Source: Arenicola marina (taxonomy: Eukaryota > Annelida > Polychaeta > Arenicolidae). Taken from it: a stretch of 64,000 nt of DNA. The first letter of the stretch is position 1. Every line of letters begins with the position of its first letter. The stretch is taken from positions 27,589,639 to 27,653,638 of the forward strand of contig OZ025263.1 of assembly GCA_964019135.1 (NCBI GenBank), written 5' to 3'. The notes below the pieces were generated by a model that saw nothing but the letters and a program-made list of their open reading frames with translations, had not been told where the DNA came from and searched no databases. Positions 36,101 through 43,680 of this stretch are shown in pieces. A program made the translations under genes and the position numbers.

Positions 36101-38523
36101 GGGTGGTAGTGTCAGGGATCCATGCAGAGGTCGGGACGGCAGTGCCAGGAAGAAAGGGGGTAGAGGTAGCAATGCCAGGGATCCAGGGATGGGGTGGTAG
36201 TGCCAGGGATCCAGGGATGGGGTGGTAGTGCCAAGGATCCAGGGGGGAGGCGTGGGGGTGGTAGTGTCAGGGATCCATGCAGAGGTGGGGGCGGCAGTGC
36301 CAGGAAGAAAGGGGGTAGGGGTGGCAGTGCCAGGGATCCAGGGATGGGGGTGGCAGTGCCAGGGATCCAGGGAAATACGTGAAGGGGCCTGGGTTCCAAG
36401 AGAATGAGGTGGGCGCAATATCTCGGTGACAACGATCGTACTTTATGTAAACCGCTCACAGACAGTCATTGTAACCCACCCCACACCCATGTACCCTTCA
36501 TCCCACTCTCTGTGACGACGTGGGGGTCGCAGTGCCAGCGAATACGCGAAGGAGCCTGGGTTCCAAGGGAATGAGGTGGGCGCAATATCTCGGTGACAAC
36601 GATCGTACTTTATGTAAACCGCTCACAGACAGTCATTGTAACCCACCCCACACCCATGTACCCTTCATCTCACTCTCTCTGACGATGCTTGTCACATGTG
36701 TCGTTGTCTGCAGGCGCCATGGTGGTGGGGCTAGCAGTGTTTGGCGCCCTGATGACGGTCACAATCCTCGTCCTAACAGTCTGCCTCGTCCTCAGGTAAC
36801 TCAACGACACGTATCCACAGCCAGCAGTCTGCCTCCTCCTCAGGTAACTCAACCACACGTATTCACAGACAGCAGTCTGCCTCGTCCTCAGGTAACTCAA
36901 CCACACGTATCCACAGCCAGCAGTCTGTCTAGTCCTTAGGTAACTCAACCACCCGTATCCACAGCCAGAAGTTGTCGATACTAAGGCCGGATCAAGGGGG
37001 GTTTCCAAGGGTTGCAACCCCCCCGCCCCCCGCCCACCGCCCCACCTTTTTCTTAGGAAGAATGCCATTTTTCAATGCAAAATTTAAGCCATCTGAGGCG
37101 TGGACCATCCAGCCCTCCCTTGGTCGTTCAAAATTTGGTGTATCGCAATTTTGTTCAGAGCCCCCCCCCCCTTTTCAAATTCCTGGATCCGCCCCTGCAT
37201 TCGTTGTTCAGAATCCACTCGGTTACGCCTCATGTATTCTGAACAGCGAATCAACACCTCGTGACTTCTCACAACACAATACACGGTTTTATAGACGTGT
37301 ATTACGTTTGGTCAATATTATTACGCTTCAAAGCAGATTCTCTCGTTCTTTGTCTCTCTCTCTCTCTGTAGTATTAGCAAATCCGATAGACCAATGGACG
37401 TGAGTGAATCTATGAATGTGATGACTTATTGCTTTACACTTCCAGAAAAATAGCTGCCAAGCAAAGGGAGAGCGCGCCTCAAGCGGCGAGACTCGACGGC
37501 GATGGGAGCGCCACCTACAGTGAGCTGACGGAGGCCGCGGCGTATGTGAACATGGCCGCTGGTCGGAGCCGTGAACAGAGAGGTTCGGAGCCTGAGGGAC
37601 CGGAACAGTCCGAGAGAGCGGGCTACGTCGACATGGCCGCTGGTCGGAGCCGTGAACAGAGTCGTTCGGAGCCCGAGGAACCGGAGCAGTCCGCGAGAGC
37701 GAGCTACGTCGACATGACCGCTGGTCGGAGCCGTGAACAGAGTGATTCGGAGCCCGAGGAACCGGAGCAGTCCGGGAGAGCGGGCTACGTCGACATGGCC
37801 GCTGGTCGGAGCCGTGAACAGAGTGATTCGGAGCCCGAGGAACCGGAGCAGTCCGAGAGAGCGGGCTACGTCGACATGGCCGTTGGTCGGAGCCGTAAAC
37901 CGAGTGGTTCGGAGCCCGGGGGACCGGAGCAGTCCGAGAGAGCCGGCTACGTCGACATGGCCGCTGGTCGGAGCCGTAAACCGAGTGGTTCGGAGCCCGG
38001 GGGACCGGAACAGTCCGAGAGAGCCGGCTACGTCGACATGGCCGCTGGTCGGAGCCGTAAACCGAGTGGTTCGGAGCCTGAGGGACCGGATCAGTCCACG
38101 AGAGCCGGCTACGTCGACATGGCCGCTGGTCGGAGCCGTGAACAGAGTCGTTCGGAGCCCGAGGAACCGGAGCAGTCCGAGAGAGCGGGATACGTCGACA
38201 TGGCCGCTGGTCGGAGCCGTAAACCGAGTGGTTCGGAGCCCGGGGGAACGAAGCGGGCCGAGAGAGCGGGCTACGTCGACATGGCCGCTGGTCGGAGCCG
38301 TGAACAGAGTGGTTCGGAGCCTGAGGGACCGGAGCAGTCCGCGAGAGCCGGCTACGTCGACATGGCCGCTGGTCGGAGCCGTGAACAGAGTGGTTCTGAG
38401 GTCTGGGGACCGGAGCAGTCCGAGAGAGCAGGCTACGTCGACATGGCCGCTGGTCGGAACCGTGAACAGAGTGGTTCGGAGCCCGGGGCATTCTTCTTTA
38501 ACCCTGGCTTTAGCATCCAGTAA
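24041..38523 (+). CDS. Gene A: SUEL-lectin-like transmembrane receptor with multi-YxxM tail (gene model)
   Basis: Six phase-compatible exons: 24041-24116 (signal peptide), 25200-25514 (lectin-like domain), 25710-25895 and 35693-35827 (stalk, duplicated exon), 36714-36795 (transmembrane helix) and 37446-38523 (tail). All extracellular exons are phase 1-1, the usual arrangement of shuffled ectodomain modules. The predicted protein is about 620 residues, type I, single pass. The tail would recruit SH2-domain proteins when phosphorylated (motif knowledge); ligand unknown. The large intron between the stalk exons holds a LINE split by a Gypsy element. No frame breaks are seen in any exon, so this copy may be functional. 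The family is unknown to me and the model needs transcript support. Confidence 0.65.
24427..24880 (+). repeat. 19-bp minisatellite in gene A intron 1
   Basis: About 24 copies of GACGGTCCAATCCCACGAT. The same unit forms a larger array at the equivalent place in copy B (45455-46212). Minus-strand frames reading GLDRHRGIGPSSWDWTVIV-like text are artefacts. Confidence 0.92.
24985..25150 (+). repeat. 31-bp minisatellite in gene A intron 1
   Basis: About 5 copies of a unit containing GAGCATGTGATGGC and GGTGGTTATACAT, ending just before exon 2. Copy B has about 10 copies in the same place. Confidence 0.8.
25200..25514 (+). CDS. Gene A exon 2: SUEL / rhamnose-binding-lectin-like domain (divergent)
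   Basis: The exon follows TTACAG and ends at G|GTAAGG, phase 1-1, 105 codons. The cysteine framework fits the SUEL-type lectin fold: a first Cys in ICATTVGF, then ISCTSGYLINVTGAEF (equivalent to the family's cysteine, glycine and beta-strand start), then CGVNVCPCDHVAC, then SIISHCQYKPQC and TLPCRGADLLLIRYTC at the end. SUEL domains are about 85-105 residues and often bind rhamnose or galactose. The usual YGR and DPC sugar-contact motifs are replaced by FLE and LPC, so ligand binding may differ. Domain call is by eye. Confidence 0.6.
25710..25895 (+). CDS. Gene A exon 3: Thr/Pro/Ser-rich stalk
   Basis: The acceptor is CTACCAG, the donor TCAG|GTATAA, phase 1-1, 62 codons. It reads like TTPPRVITTEGSLTSP and TPGTSDVDPTTSDVT: rich in Thr, Ser and Pro with no Cys, as in O-glycosylated mucin-like stems. 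A shorter copy of this exon lies at 35693-35827 and a frame-broken one in copy B at 47483-47667. Confidence 0.6.
25896..26300 (+). repeat. paralogous intron segment with G-rich minisatellite
   Basis: Sequence after exon 3 (AACACGTGTTTAATATTAGCC..., then a GTGGCAGTGCCAGGGATCC array) is repeated at 35828-36400 and 47668-48280. The three copies mark the duplicated receptor units. Confidence 0.75.
26452..28676 (+). mobile_element. Tx1/L1-like LINE, 5' part (endonuclease and RT, decayed)
   Basis: Endonuclease pieces begin near 26452 (FARMNVRGLADHF, then QDVHC) and continue at 26757-27098 (YGPNSDDP, LLAGDWNLVQNF, RRFTWTSSDKP). RT pieces lie at 27779-28339 (NWRPITLLDTAYKLLSGAIA, QTGFLKNRYIGENARLIYD, LLVDFEKAFDSLDW) and 28418-28676. 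There are several stops and frameshifts. The RT active site reads QYAYDTFLLL where YADD is expected. The element is cut at 28676 by the Gypsy insertion and resumes at 34991. Confidence 0.8.
28677..29334 (-). repeat. 3' LTR of the Gypsy element
   Basis: 658 bp, TGTCAC...GTGACA. It contains about 7 copies of the 20-bp unit CGGCACTCAGCCCTTCACAA at 28907-29050. It lacks a 17-bp segment and two 20-bp units present in the other LTR. Confidence 0.92.
29335..29352 (-). other. polypurine tract next to the 3' LTR
   Basis: On the minus strand GAGAGGGGAG lies a few bases before the LTR, the expected place for the plus-strand primer. Confidence 0.5.
29388..30995 (-). CDS. Gypsy pol, C-terminal part: GPY/F remnant, reverse transcriptase, RNase H
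   Basis: The frame opens with the end of an integrase GPY/F module (ENDYQISINGK...YHANMLRLY). RT motifs follow in order: NIVMVRKKDGSNRVCIDFRK, TKLDFSKGYRQI, FRKMPFGMKNASASF, catalytic YIDD, then SFVGHKVS. RNase H follows (LQTDASDHGIGAALL, SVIERECLALVWAV, ETDHQPL). The stop is TAA at 29388-29390, close to the LTR. RT and RNase H look intact. It copies the element RNA into DNA in virus-like particles. In an undamaged element it would be continuous with the upstream frame. Confidence 0.92.
   Translation of the reverse strand: MRQRVAENDYQISINGKLKMYHANMLRLYNQRPDVSTTELAASAIIEHGDSLDEENLLELPDVKGKESHRDLLINPELSDVQREQAKQLIDEFKHIFSDVPGTTHLVKHKVYVTSTEPVKSKPFPLPYAVRESIKSEVDEMLRLGVIERCNSPYFSNIVMVRKKDGSNRVCIDFRKLNQITVFDTEPMPVVEDIFAKLHGAKYFTKLDFSKGYRQIPMEEDCKSTTAFITPHGSFQFRKMPFGMKNASASFNRLVRKLLNGMTKADSYIDDILSHTQSWEEHLDVLRELFKRVSQANLTIKPSKCWIGFTDLSFVGHKVSDNKIEPHPDKVQEIMEASCPTTKRQVRSFLGLIGYFRKFIPNFASIAVPLTDLTKKGQPNTVVWEAVHERAFDTLKLMLVKPPALRPPNFAKPFWLQTDASDHGIGAALLQEHSHGKFPVAYASKRLTQCERNYSVIERECLALVWAVRRFQTYLYGKEFVLETDHQPLVYINNCKVTNSRIMRWSLFLQNYSMQIRSIKGGDNVIADYLSPIHM
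30998..33241 (-). CDS. Gypsy Gag C-terminus, protease and integrase (frame-disrupted at both ends)
   Basis: Contains a CCHC knuckle CFKCKRVGHTAAKC and a second one in which His is replaced by Pro (CYLCDRVGPVARDC). A retropepsin-like region follows with ETGCSGVVV where D-T/S-G is expected. Next is a full integrase: an HHCC zinc domain (HDSLMGGHFG to CKSCDICQ), DDE core residues in VAVDLVGP, MLSDLGSQF and GLVERFNGTLK, and the start of the C-terminal module (KPGDYVLILLPTD). The frame stops within the GPY/F module, where a small deletion shifts it relative to RT. The N-terminal side is joined to Gag across a T9 run. Confidence 0.88.
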   Translation of the reverse strand: MSASEHVNRLQTYVTRWVELSETEQTYEDLRDLVISEQFLKCCSREVASYIREKESKSLESLCDLAERYCQIHGCSFDGKVSGSKASTKEPEKRCFKCKRVGHTAAKCVVDGPNFDKKHDGSKGLSGIDRRRCYLCDRVGPVARDCRSQPYRVYKQRAGAMITTESDNNLDAGGKSEIAKTETAGCCVTEKFEPKVMECIEEGHLKLANGLTHPIVSGGCSKPSVNLSGMPVTKGLIGEHLVDTLRETGCSGVVVRASLVSLEQLTGATHMCLLIDGTVRSFPVASLQVDTPFYSGTVEALCMQNPIYDLIIGNIEGARKPTDPSPDWTNSRSPETANAVLTRAQKVRQDKADQPLRSPDGIGDHVTVDTLIDAQKKDESLEKLWLLAHAQTPPKINKTTLSSFCVKKGLLYKLIEPLGSDRNVIRQLVVPKSFRPQVLTLAHDSLMGGHFGIKRTTDKILTHFYWPDVQGDVTRFCKSCDICQRTIPKGKCGKAPLVQLPLIDRPFKRVAVDLVGPIFPTSDRGHRYILTIIDYATRYPEAVPLKRIDTETVAEALLSVYSRVGFPDEMLSDLGSQFTSDLMKEICRLISIKQLTTTPYHPICNGLVERFNGTLKQILKRLCNEKPKDWDRYLSAVLFAYRESTQESLGFSPFEMLYGRTVRGPMQILKEIWTHELESDDVKTSYQYIVDLKSRLEDTCELAHNELSKARERQKRQFDREAKEKNLKPGDYVLILLPTDNNKLLMQ
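33199..33786 (-). CDS. Gypsy Gag N-terminal part (matrix/capsid region)
   Basis: 195 codons starting MDNSELKELIDIGKDLGY, then a charged coiled-coil-like stretch (RIERRRWEAEQVRNERRL), then a capsid-like section (PKLPAFNDGRDNIDAYLNRF, LTGKALDTY, LLNRYQLT). This DAYLxRFE / WxxxLxxLLTGKA pattern is typical of Gypsy Gag. The frame is lost at a run of nine T on the minus strand (about 33267-33275); the capsid sequence continues in the -1 frame. Confidence 0.82.
   Translation of the reverse strand: MDNSELKELIDIGKDLGYTGENLQQFVEKEKNDRIERRRWEAEQVRNERRLKREFEISRLEKETDLEKVKEEANADVTVAPRLNVQRAPVPKLPAFNDGRDNIDAYLNRFEKFAIAQSWPESEWSTDLSALLTGKALDTYFRMSSNDAANYDKVKKALLNRYQLTVDGYRRNFFLILTSKQGCLRVSMSIDFRLM
33787..34256 (-). 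other. Gypsy 5' leader with GACTCGACGCGGCGCT repeats
   Basis: Between primer site and Gag. 33940-34210 is a degenerate array of GACTCGACGCGGCGCT and GATGCGGCGATGACTC units. It has no coding signal and may carry packaging or RNA structure functions (inference). Confidence 0.6.
34257..34274 (-). other. primer binding site complementary to tRNA-Pro
   Basis: On minus, one base after the 5' LTR, the 18 bases TGGGGGCTCGTCCGGGAT equal the tRNA-Pro-type primer site known from murine gammaretroviruses, complementary to the 3' end of tRNA-Pro. Confidence 0.85.
34276..34990 (-). repeat. 5' LTR of the Gypsy element
   Basis: 715 bp, same termini as the other LTR, with about 9 copies of the 20-bp internal unit (34518-34708). 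Confidence 0.92.
34991..35640 (+). mobile_element. Tx1/L1-like LINE, 3' part
   Basis: After the TCCGG target site the LINE frame resumes (FKLLEIYFNAG, then LSFIGKVTVIRILIIPKLIH). The matching block in the minus-strand LINE is LSILGKVTVIKTLVIPKIIH, showing that one LINE was split by the Gypsy element. Decayed after about 35330. Confidence 0.75.
35693..35827 (+). CDS. Gene A exon 3b: duplicated stalk exon
   Basis: The acceptor is AACTACAG, the donor TCAG|GTAAAA, phase 1-1, 45 codons. It matches the last three quarters of exon 3 (TTRDTHVTPSLGTSQPT-like, TTSDVTTAVSSVSG) with the frame preserved. Including or skipping it keeps the reading frame, so it could be alternatively used. One extra Cys (TTCTSD) is present, absent from exon 3. 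Confidence 0.5.
35828..36713 (+). repeat. paralogous intron segment with G-rich minisatellite and 170-bp tandem duplication
   Basis: 36060-36380 is an array of GTGGCAGTGCCAGGGATCC-containing units. A block running from GCCTGGGTTCCAAG to CACTCTCTGTGACGA (about 36390-36525) is repeated at about 36550-36685, just before the TM exon. The same block occurs once in copy B (48566-48720). Confidence 0.75.
36714..36795 (+). CDS. Gene A transmembrane exon
   Basis: The acceptor is GTCTGCAG, the donor CCTCAG|GTAACT; it enters in phase 1 and leaves in phase 2. It reads GAMVVGLAVFGALM then TVTILVLTVCLVLR, a 26-residue hydrophobic helix, followed after splicing by basic KIAAKQR as a stop-transfer signal. 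Gene C has a homologous but broken exon at 60988-61065. Confidence 0.7.
36765..36972 (+). repeat. 48-bp minisatellite carrying the TM-exon splice donor (4 copies)
   Basis: The unit covers the last 20 bases of the TM exon plus its donor (CAGTCTGCCTCGTCCTCAG, then GTAACTCAACCACACG, then TATCCACAGCCAG). Four copies follow one another, so three further donor-like sites lie downstream of the true one. Confidence 0.88.
36983..37200 (-). mobile_element. GGATC-ended MITE-like element in TM-tail intron (gene A)
   Basis: One end is CCGGATCAAGGGGGG, the other CCTGGATCCGCCCCTG, with a CCCCCCC/G-run interior. Related copies lie at 61871-62085 (same intron of gene C), 48262-48440 and 56216-56505. The shared intron position in A and C means it predates their duplication. 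Confidence 0.55.
37446..38523 (+). CDS. Gene A tail exon: cytoplasmic domain with YSEL, YVNM and eleven YVDM motifs
   Basis: The acceptor is TTACACTTCCAG (phase 2); 359 codons to TAA at 38521. It starts with basic KIAAKQRESAP, then GDGSATYSELTEAAAYVNM, followed by eleven 27-residue repeats (81 bp) of the form YVDMAAGRSREQ, then an acidic SEPEGPEQSERAG linker. YxxM is the established SH2 docking motif for the p85 subunit of PI3-kinase; YVNM can also bind Grb2 (YxN). Phosphorylation by tyrosine kinases would give up to twelve docking sites on one chain (inference). The last repeat ends in an unrelated GAFFFNPGFSIQ, probably new sequence inserted into the array. Gene C's tail has only two YxxM motifs. 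Confidence 0.7.
37540..38490 (+). repeat. 81-bp coding minisatellite in gene A tail
   Basis: TACGTCGACATGGCCGCTGG recurs every 81 bp (for example 37624 and 37705), 12 times counting the first YVNM unit. Nucleotide identity among units is high, so expansion is recent or homogenised. The minus strand is also open across the array, which is a repeat artefact. Confidence 0.92.
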
Positions 38524-39238
38524 TTCATTACCATAATTGCCGAACTCAGGGAGTAAGTTCGGGTACGGGTATGCGCGCGCAGTAGGCGGTGTACGCAAAG
38601 GGCGTACCCGAACGCCAAGATTGTGGTCGGACAGCGCGGTCACGTGGTACATTAACTCCCGGACCTTACTCTGCATCTAAATGACTATCACGAGGACTTT
38701 TAACTAAGAATACGTTAAGTATATATATATCAAGTAGTATTTCGACCGCCACAAAGTCTGTGAATACAACACGAATCTGATTATTTATTGACATGGAAAT
38801 CTTGAACTGTCTTGATGGTTTGTGCAGTTCAACAAATGCAACATTCACGCGAACCTCGGATGTTGCGTTCGCTTTATCATGATCCACACACGAGCGGCAA
38901 TTATGAATGCGCATGCTCGAAATAGCTGGGCCGATTACTCCACTCGCATATCTGAACTCACCCAGGGTCTTCCACAAGAACGTAGAAGTAAACACCCAAA
39001 GACACAATGTGACAGTGTGGCTATTTCATCCCTTTCCTGTATTCGTACGACTTATTAGAACGTCATAGTGATAGTTTGTGGTTAAATGCGTAAAAGAACG
39101 AAAACAAACTGACAGAGGTCATTTCGTGCGTTTCCCCAAAAAACTATGACATCATTTTGCTAGAAAATGAGTAAGACTCGTCAAAAAGGGGACAATACCC
39201 GAAAGCTGCGTTTTGAAAGGCAGCAACTTCGGAACCTA
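38524..39238. other. 3' flank of gene A; no gene recognised
   Basis: Contains an inverted pair GTTCGGGTAC (about 38558) and GTACCCGAAC (about 38604) with a GC-rich loop. No clear AATAAA was assigned. Confidence 0.4.
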
Positions 39239-39382
39239 TTTTTTTTTATTCAGTAACAGTCATTTGCTACATATACATAATATATAACTATAACTATAGC
39301 ATACATACAAAATGAAAGGAAACAGAGCGTACATACAAAGTCTAATGATAACTTACATTTTACCCTTTATCCATCAGTTCTT

Positions 39383-40018
39383 TTACACTCTTCCACTTAT
39401 TATAATATTTTTTTTTCCGGTCTCCTTAGAAAGAATTGAAGTCTCTAATTTATGTAACCTTTTGATTTGTCTTATCACTGCTGGAAGAACTAAACCTTTA
39501 TCTTTACATCGTGCGGCAAATATATACCTTTTAACCATTATACACATGTGGTCTACCAAAAAATGTTCCTGTTCTGTTATGCCCAGAAGAACGTTCATCT
39601 TATTAATAAGCTTTGAAATGTCAATACATGGTCGGAGGTAACTAATAAAAGCTTCCCACAAGTGCTGTACAACAGGACAATCCCAAAATAAATGCTCTAT
39701 CGTTTCTGTTTCCACTTGACAAAATGCACAAACTTCGCTTTCCTTGATGCCACACATTTTCAAATACTTATTTGTTGCAGTGACTCTTTGCAATATCTTA
39801 TATTGGAAGCTCCGGCACTTATTCTCAGTAGTAGACTTAACCGGTTGAGAAAAGATATCTATCCATTTGTTGTCATCTATTGTAGTTCCTAGGTTTTTTT
39901 CCCATCGTATCTTACTGCTTGCTACTAAGCTTGTATCTTTGATCATTTTCCAATAAACCAAATTGCAGCATCTCTCTCCCCAGTGTGACCTCAGACAAAA
40001 CTGGGTCCGTTCGATCAC
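39383..40018 (-). pseudogene. LINE ORF2 C-terminal domain with zinc-knuckle-like motif
   Basis: 211 codons containing WEKNLGTTIDDNKW, SFQYKILQRVTATNKYL and CAFCQVETETIEHLFWDC, the Cys/His cluster (zf-RVT type) typical of the LINE C-terminus, then QHLWEAFISYLRP. Out of frame with the upstream piece at 39912-40190. Confidence 0.75.
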
Positions 40019-40350
40019 TTGGTGGATTGTTTATGTTTCCAGCTTTGCCAAACCACGTGCAAAGTACTTCGTTTTTCAAGCAGAGGTAGTCTAAGAAATT
40101 AATTTCCACCTGATAGTGGGGAACCGTCCTTATCCAATAAATCCATGACAAACCGGAAGTTATTTGCAATCAGCTGTGTTTTATATTTCTTAACATTAAG
40201 ATTTGGCATTCCAAAAAGTGAATTACATTTCTGTTCCTTCCGCGTAACATATGTCTCTATATATACCCCATGCTACAAGGACTTCTTTCCAAAACGCATT
40301 TGTGACACCCCTCACCTGCCAGAAGATGAATTTTGGATCTAGACTCCAAA

Positions 40351-40875
40351 CTAAGGACATTCTTTTTCCGTTAGAATACATTTCGCCACATGTTGCCAGC
40401 TCCCTTCGGTTGCTTCGAGACGCCTTATCCACGACACTCGCAGTGAGTGTATTAACGTTGTTAGGAGTGTCAATTTTAGCCCACCGTCTTGGTATTTGTG
40501 GGCTAGCAAGTGTCTGGAGATCTTTGATTTTTTCCCATCCCACAAAAAATCATCTATAGTATGCTGCATTCTCTCTATTATTATCTTTTCAGACGGTGTA
40601 ATTGACAAAATATGGATTATTTTGGGGATAACCAATGTTTTTATAACAGTTACTTTTCCCAGTATCGACAGATTTCTCGATCTGTAAATTCTTAATATTT
40701 TCTTCATTTCCAAAACCTTACTATCAACATTGTTTTCCAGCACCTTTACCATTTCTGTGTCGAAAACTATACCCAGTAATTTAAACCTCTTGACCCATTG
40801 TATCGGGTAACCCTGGCATAATCTATTTTCCGAATTCTTGTTGGACCCAAGCCACACTGCCTGCGTCTTATCCAT
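40351..40875 (-). pseudogene. LINE ORF2 RT thumb/connection fragment
   Basis: 174 codons: KTQAVWLGSNK, VKRFKLLGIVFDTEM, LSILGKVTVIKTLVIPKIIH, FLWDGKKSKISRHLLAHKYQ. This pattern follows the YADD domain in Tx1/L1-like LINEs. It matches the plus-strand LINE at 35064-35324. Confidence 0.75.
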
Positions 40876-42108
40876 ATTTATTCTTTAACCAGAACACAAA
40901 TAGAATAGTCTAAAGATCTTCAACGCCGCTGTTATCGATCTTTCATCATCCTTGAGCAGCAGAAAAGTATCATCTGCATATTGACCAAGCAGTATGCTCT
41001 TGTTCCCTATTTAAATACCTTTGACATCTCGACTCCTTTTTAGCCCTCGAGCAAGTGGCTCTATGGCGAGAGTAAATATGTATGGGGACAAGGGGTCCCT
41101 CTGTCGGCAGCCTCATCCCAATTTAAAGAATCTGGAAAAATGGCCATTATTGATCACACAACTTTCGGCATCTTTATAAAGTAATTGGAACAAGTTCACG
41201 AATTCATTTCCGAAATTATAAGCTCGTAGAGCTTTATTAATATATTCCCAATCAACCGTATCAAATGCCTTTTCGAAATCTATCAATAAAAGTTAAAAAA
41301 TTAAAAAAAAAAAAAAAAAAGTATTTTCACCGATAAACCGGCCCTTTAAGAACCCTTTTTGGTCCGAGCTTATAACTTTGGGTAGAACATGCTTTAAACG
41401 TGAGGCAATCACCCCTGACAACACTTTATAATCACAATTTAATCAAGAAATAGGACGCCAGTTTTTCATGAGATCCCTTGGTTTTTCTGGCTTTGGTATA
41501 CAAGTAATGATTCCCTGGCGTTGTGTTCTGGACAAGCTCCTGCAAGCTCCTGGTCAGGAAGTGGCCCATATCATTCCAATTTTTTTTGTAAAATTTACAT
41601 GGGAAACCATCCGATCCCGGCGATTTACCGTTTTTCATAGTTAAATGAGCCTGTTTAATTTCTTCCACTGTCACAATACTTTCGCAAAAAAAAAAAAAAA
41701 AAAAAATGATTCTTCTATTTTGGTGACATTTTCCTCGGATAAAAATACTGCAGTTTCTGTATTCCACTGTGTTTTACCAGTGGCATATAAGTTCTTATAA
41801 AAGTTATATTGTTCATCTAGTATGTCTTTGGCCTCTCTAATTTCACGACCTTCTATCTGTAACCTGGTTATGAGTTTACTAGTATAGTTTTGCTTTTCTA
41901 ACTGACAAAAATATTTACTAGGCTTTTCGCCATCTTCATACAAAGTTATCCTCGCTCTCACTATCGCACCCTTTAGTCTGTCCTTTCTTATGTCGTAAAG
42001 TTGGTCTTTCTTTTCATTTAACATATTGTCTCTGTCGCCTTGTTCTTTATCCATTTCTATCTCCATTTGACGTATTTCATTCTCTAGCTTTGTTTCTCTT
42101 TCTTTCAA
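40876..42108 (-). pseudogene. LINE ORF2 RT core, frame-broken
   Basis: Contains the pre-RT coiled region (42108-41671), KNGKSPGSDGFPCKFYKKNW (41432-41640) and YADD near 40970. A-rich runs at 41304-41322 and 41685-41706 are likely slippage sites. Not translatable as one frame. Confidence 0.7.
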
Positions 42109-42120
42109 TAGACGTTTCTT

Positions 42121-43091
42121 TTATGACCCATACGATATGATTTTGCCTCTTTTTTCCACCTTCGAAACGTCCAAAAACAATGAGTCGTTAACCGTTAGCT
42201 TTAGATCGTGATTTTCTAAAATTTCCCCGGGCTGGGCATATTGCTCAACCACTTGTCTTATTGTCCCCTTTACCATTTCGACATAGTTTTTATCTTTCCG
42301 AAGGGAGACATTTAATTTCCAAAAGCCTCTTCCCCTTTTTTCTGCAGAGTCATTGATCGCAAACCTAATTAGCGAGTGGTCCGATCTGTATTTTATATTT
42401 ATATCTATATCCACCATATTTGCCAGTAGATCTGGGGTTACCAGAAAGACATCTAACCTTGCATATTTTTGGGTCTGCCTCCACTCTTCCACGTAAAACG
42501 TCTGGCGCTAGGATTTTGTGATCTCCATGGATCAACCAAGTCAAATTCCTTACACATAGAATTTACAACTTTGCTAGCTTTTACATTGTTTTGTCTGGAG
42601 TATCCCTTCCTATCCAATTCAAAATTCTGAACAAGGTTCCAGTCAGCACATAGTAGTATAGACACATTTTGTAATTGTTTGATCCGATTTGATATGTGCT
42701 CAAAAAAAGCAGGGGTGTCTGTATTTGGCCCATACACTGATACCACTGTTATCGATTGACCCCTCAGATCTAAATCAATGGCGACATAGTTTCCTTCCGT
42801 ATCAGTTATCACTTCCTTAACATTAAACTCAAAGTTGGTATTGAACAGTATGGCCGTCCCTCTAACATTGCTTTCATATGAACTGAAAAACGCTTTATAC
42901 CCTCACTCTCTTTCAAATTGAGCAATATTACCTTTTGCACAGTGGACCTCCTGCAAGCAATATACTGAACATGGTTTTTCTTTTAGCCAATTGAAAATAT
43001 GTGCACGTTTGCTTTTGTCGATTAAACCTCTTACATTCATGCTGGCAAAAGTAATGCTACCTGCCATGTATAATAATGGTGATGCAAACAA
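42121..43091 (-). pseudogene. LINE ORF2 apurinic endonuclease domain, frame-broken
   Basis: Pieces read ITFASMNVRGLIDKSKRAHI and YCLQEVHC (43091-42903), VVSVYGPNTDTPAFF and LLCADWNLVQNF (42812-42453), then YARLDVFLVTPDLL and YRSDHSLIRFAI (42492-42121). These are EEP/APE endonuclease motifs: N-x-R, QEVH, GPN, DWN and SDH. Confidence 0.78.
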
Positions 43092-43214
43092 TGATCTAAA
43101 CCGATGAAATTACAAAACACCATTTCGTTATCTCATATGATAACTGATACACCCGATACATATATGTTTTTGGCAAAATGACATAGACTTGATTTTATCA
43201 GAGAGAGTTTTTCC

Positions 43215-43680
43215 TTACAACCGGGGTGGTGTCCTGAGCCTGATGTGGGTTTGTCTCCAAGTCTGTCTTTGGGGTGTGTCCTTTACCTCTGCAGATGTCT
43301 GGCGTTGTTGTTGCGACGGGGGGGACGGTTCGCCTCTATTTGCTACTGTTTCTTGTGGGCTCCTCATTCTCTTAAGCGTTGACTGCCCGGAAATCCCCTG
43401 TGGCCTGTTTGGAGTGTGGTCCATCTCGGCGTGTGTGGGGTCCCGTGCATGGGTTTCCCCAGCCGCTGGTGGAGGGGGGCCCTCTGCTGTCGATGAGGGG
43501 GGGTCCGCCGCATGGGTTTCCCCAGACGCCGGTGGAGGGGGAATCTTTGCTGTCGGTAGAGGGGGGTCACGCGCATGGTTTTCCCCAGCCGCTGATGGTG
43601 GGGGGGGGGCTTTTGCTGGCGGTGGAGGAAACTTACCCGAGATATCTATCTCCAATACACCCACTGGCAATGCAGTAATG
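43215..43680 (-). CDS. Pro-rich ORF1-like frame of the minus-strand LINE
   Basis: 151 codons. It starts MPVGVLEIDISGKFPPPP and has three imperfect repeats of PPPPAAGETHARDP, then a basic Gln/Arg/Pro-rich C-terminus. The position upstream of ORF2 suggests LINE ORF1, but no RRM or zinc motif is seen. It could instead be a compositional frame. Confidence 0.4.

Noticed and set aside
37328..38676. Long open frames on the minus strand opposite the gene A tail (387 and 416 codons)
   Set aside because: They are antisense to the 81-bp in-frame repeat; a multiple-of-3 unit without stops keeps every frame open. No splice or domain support.
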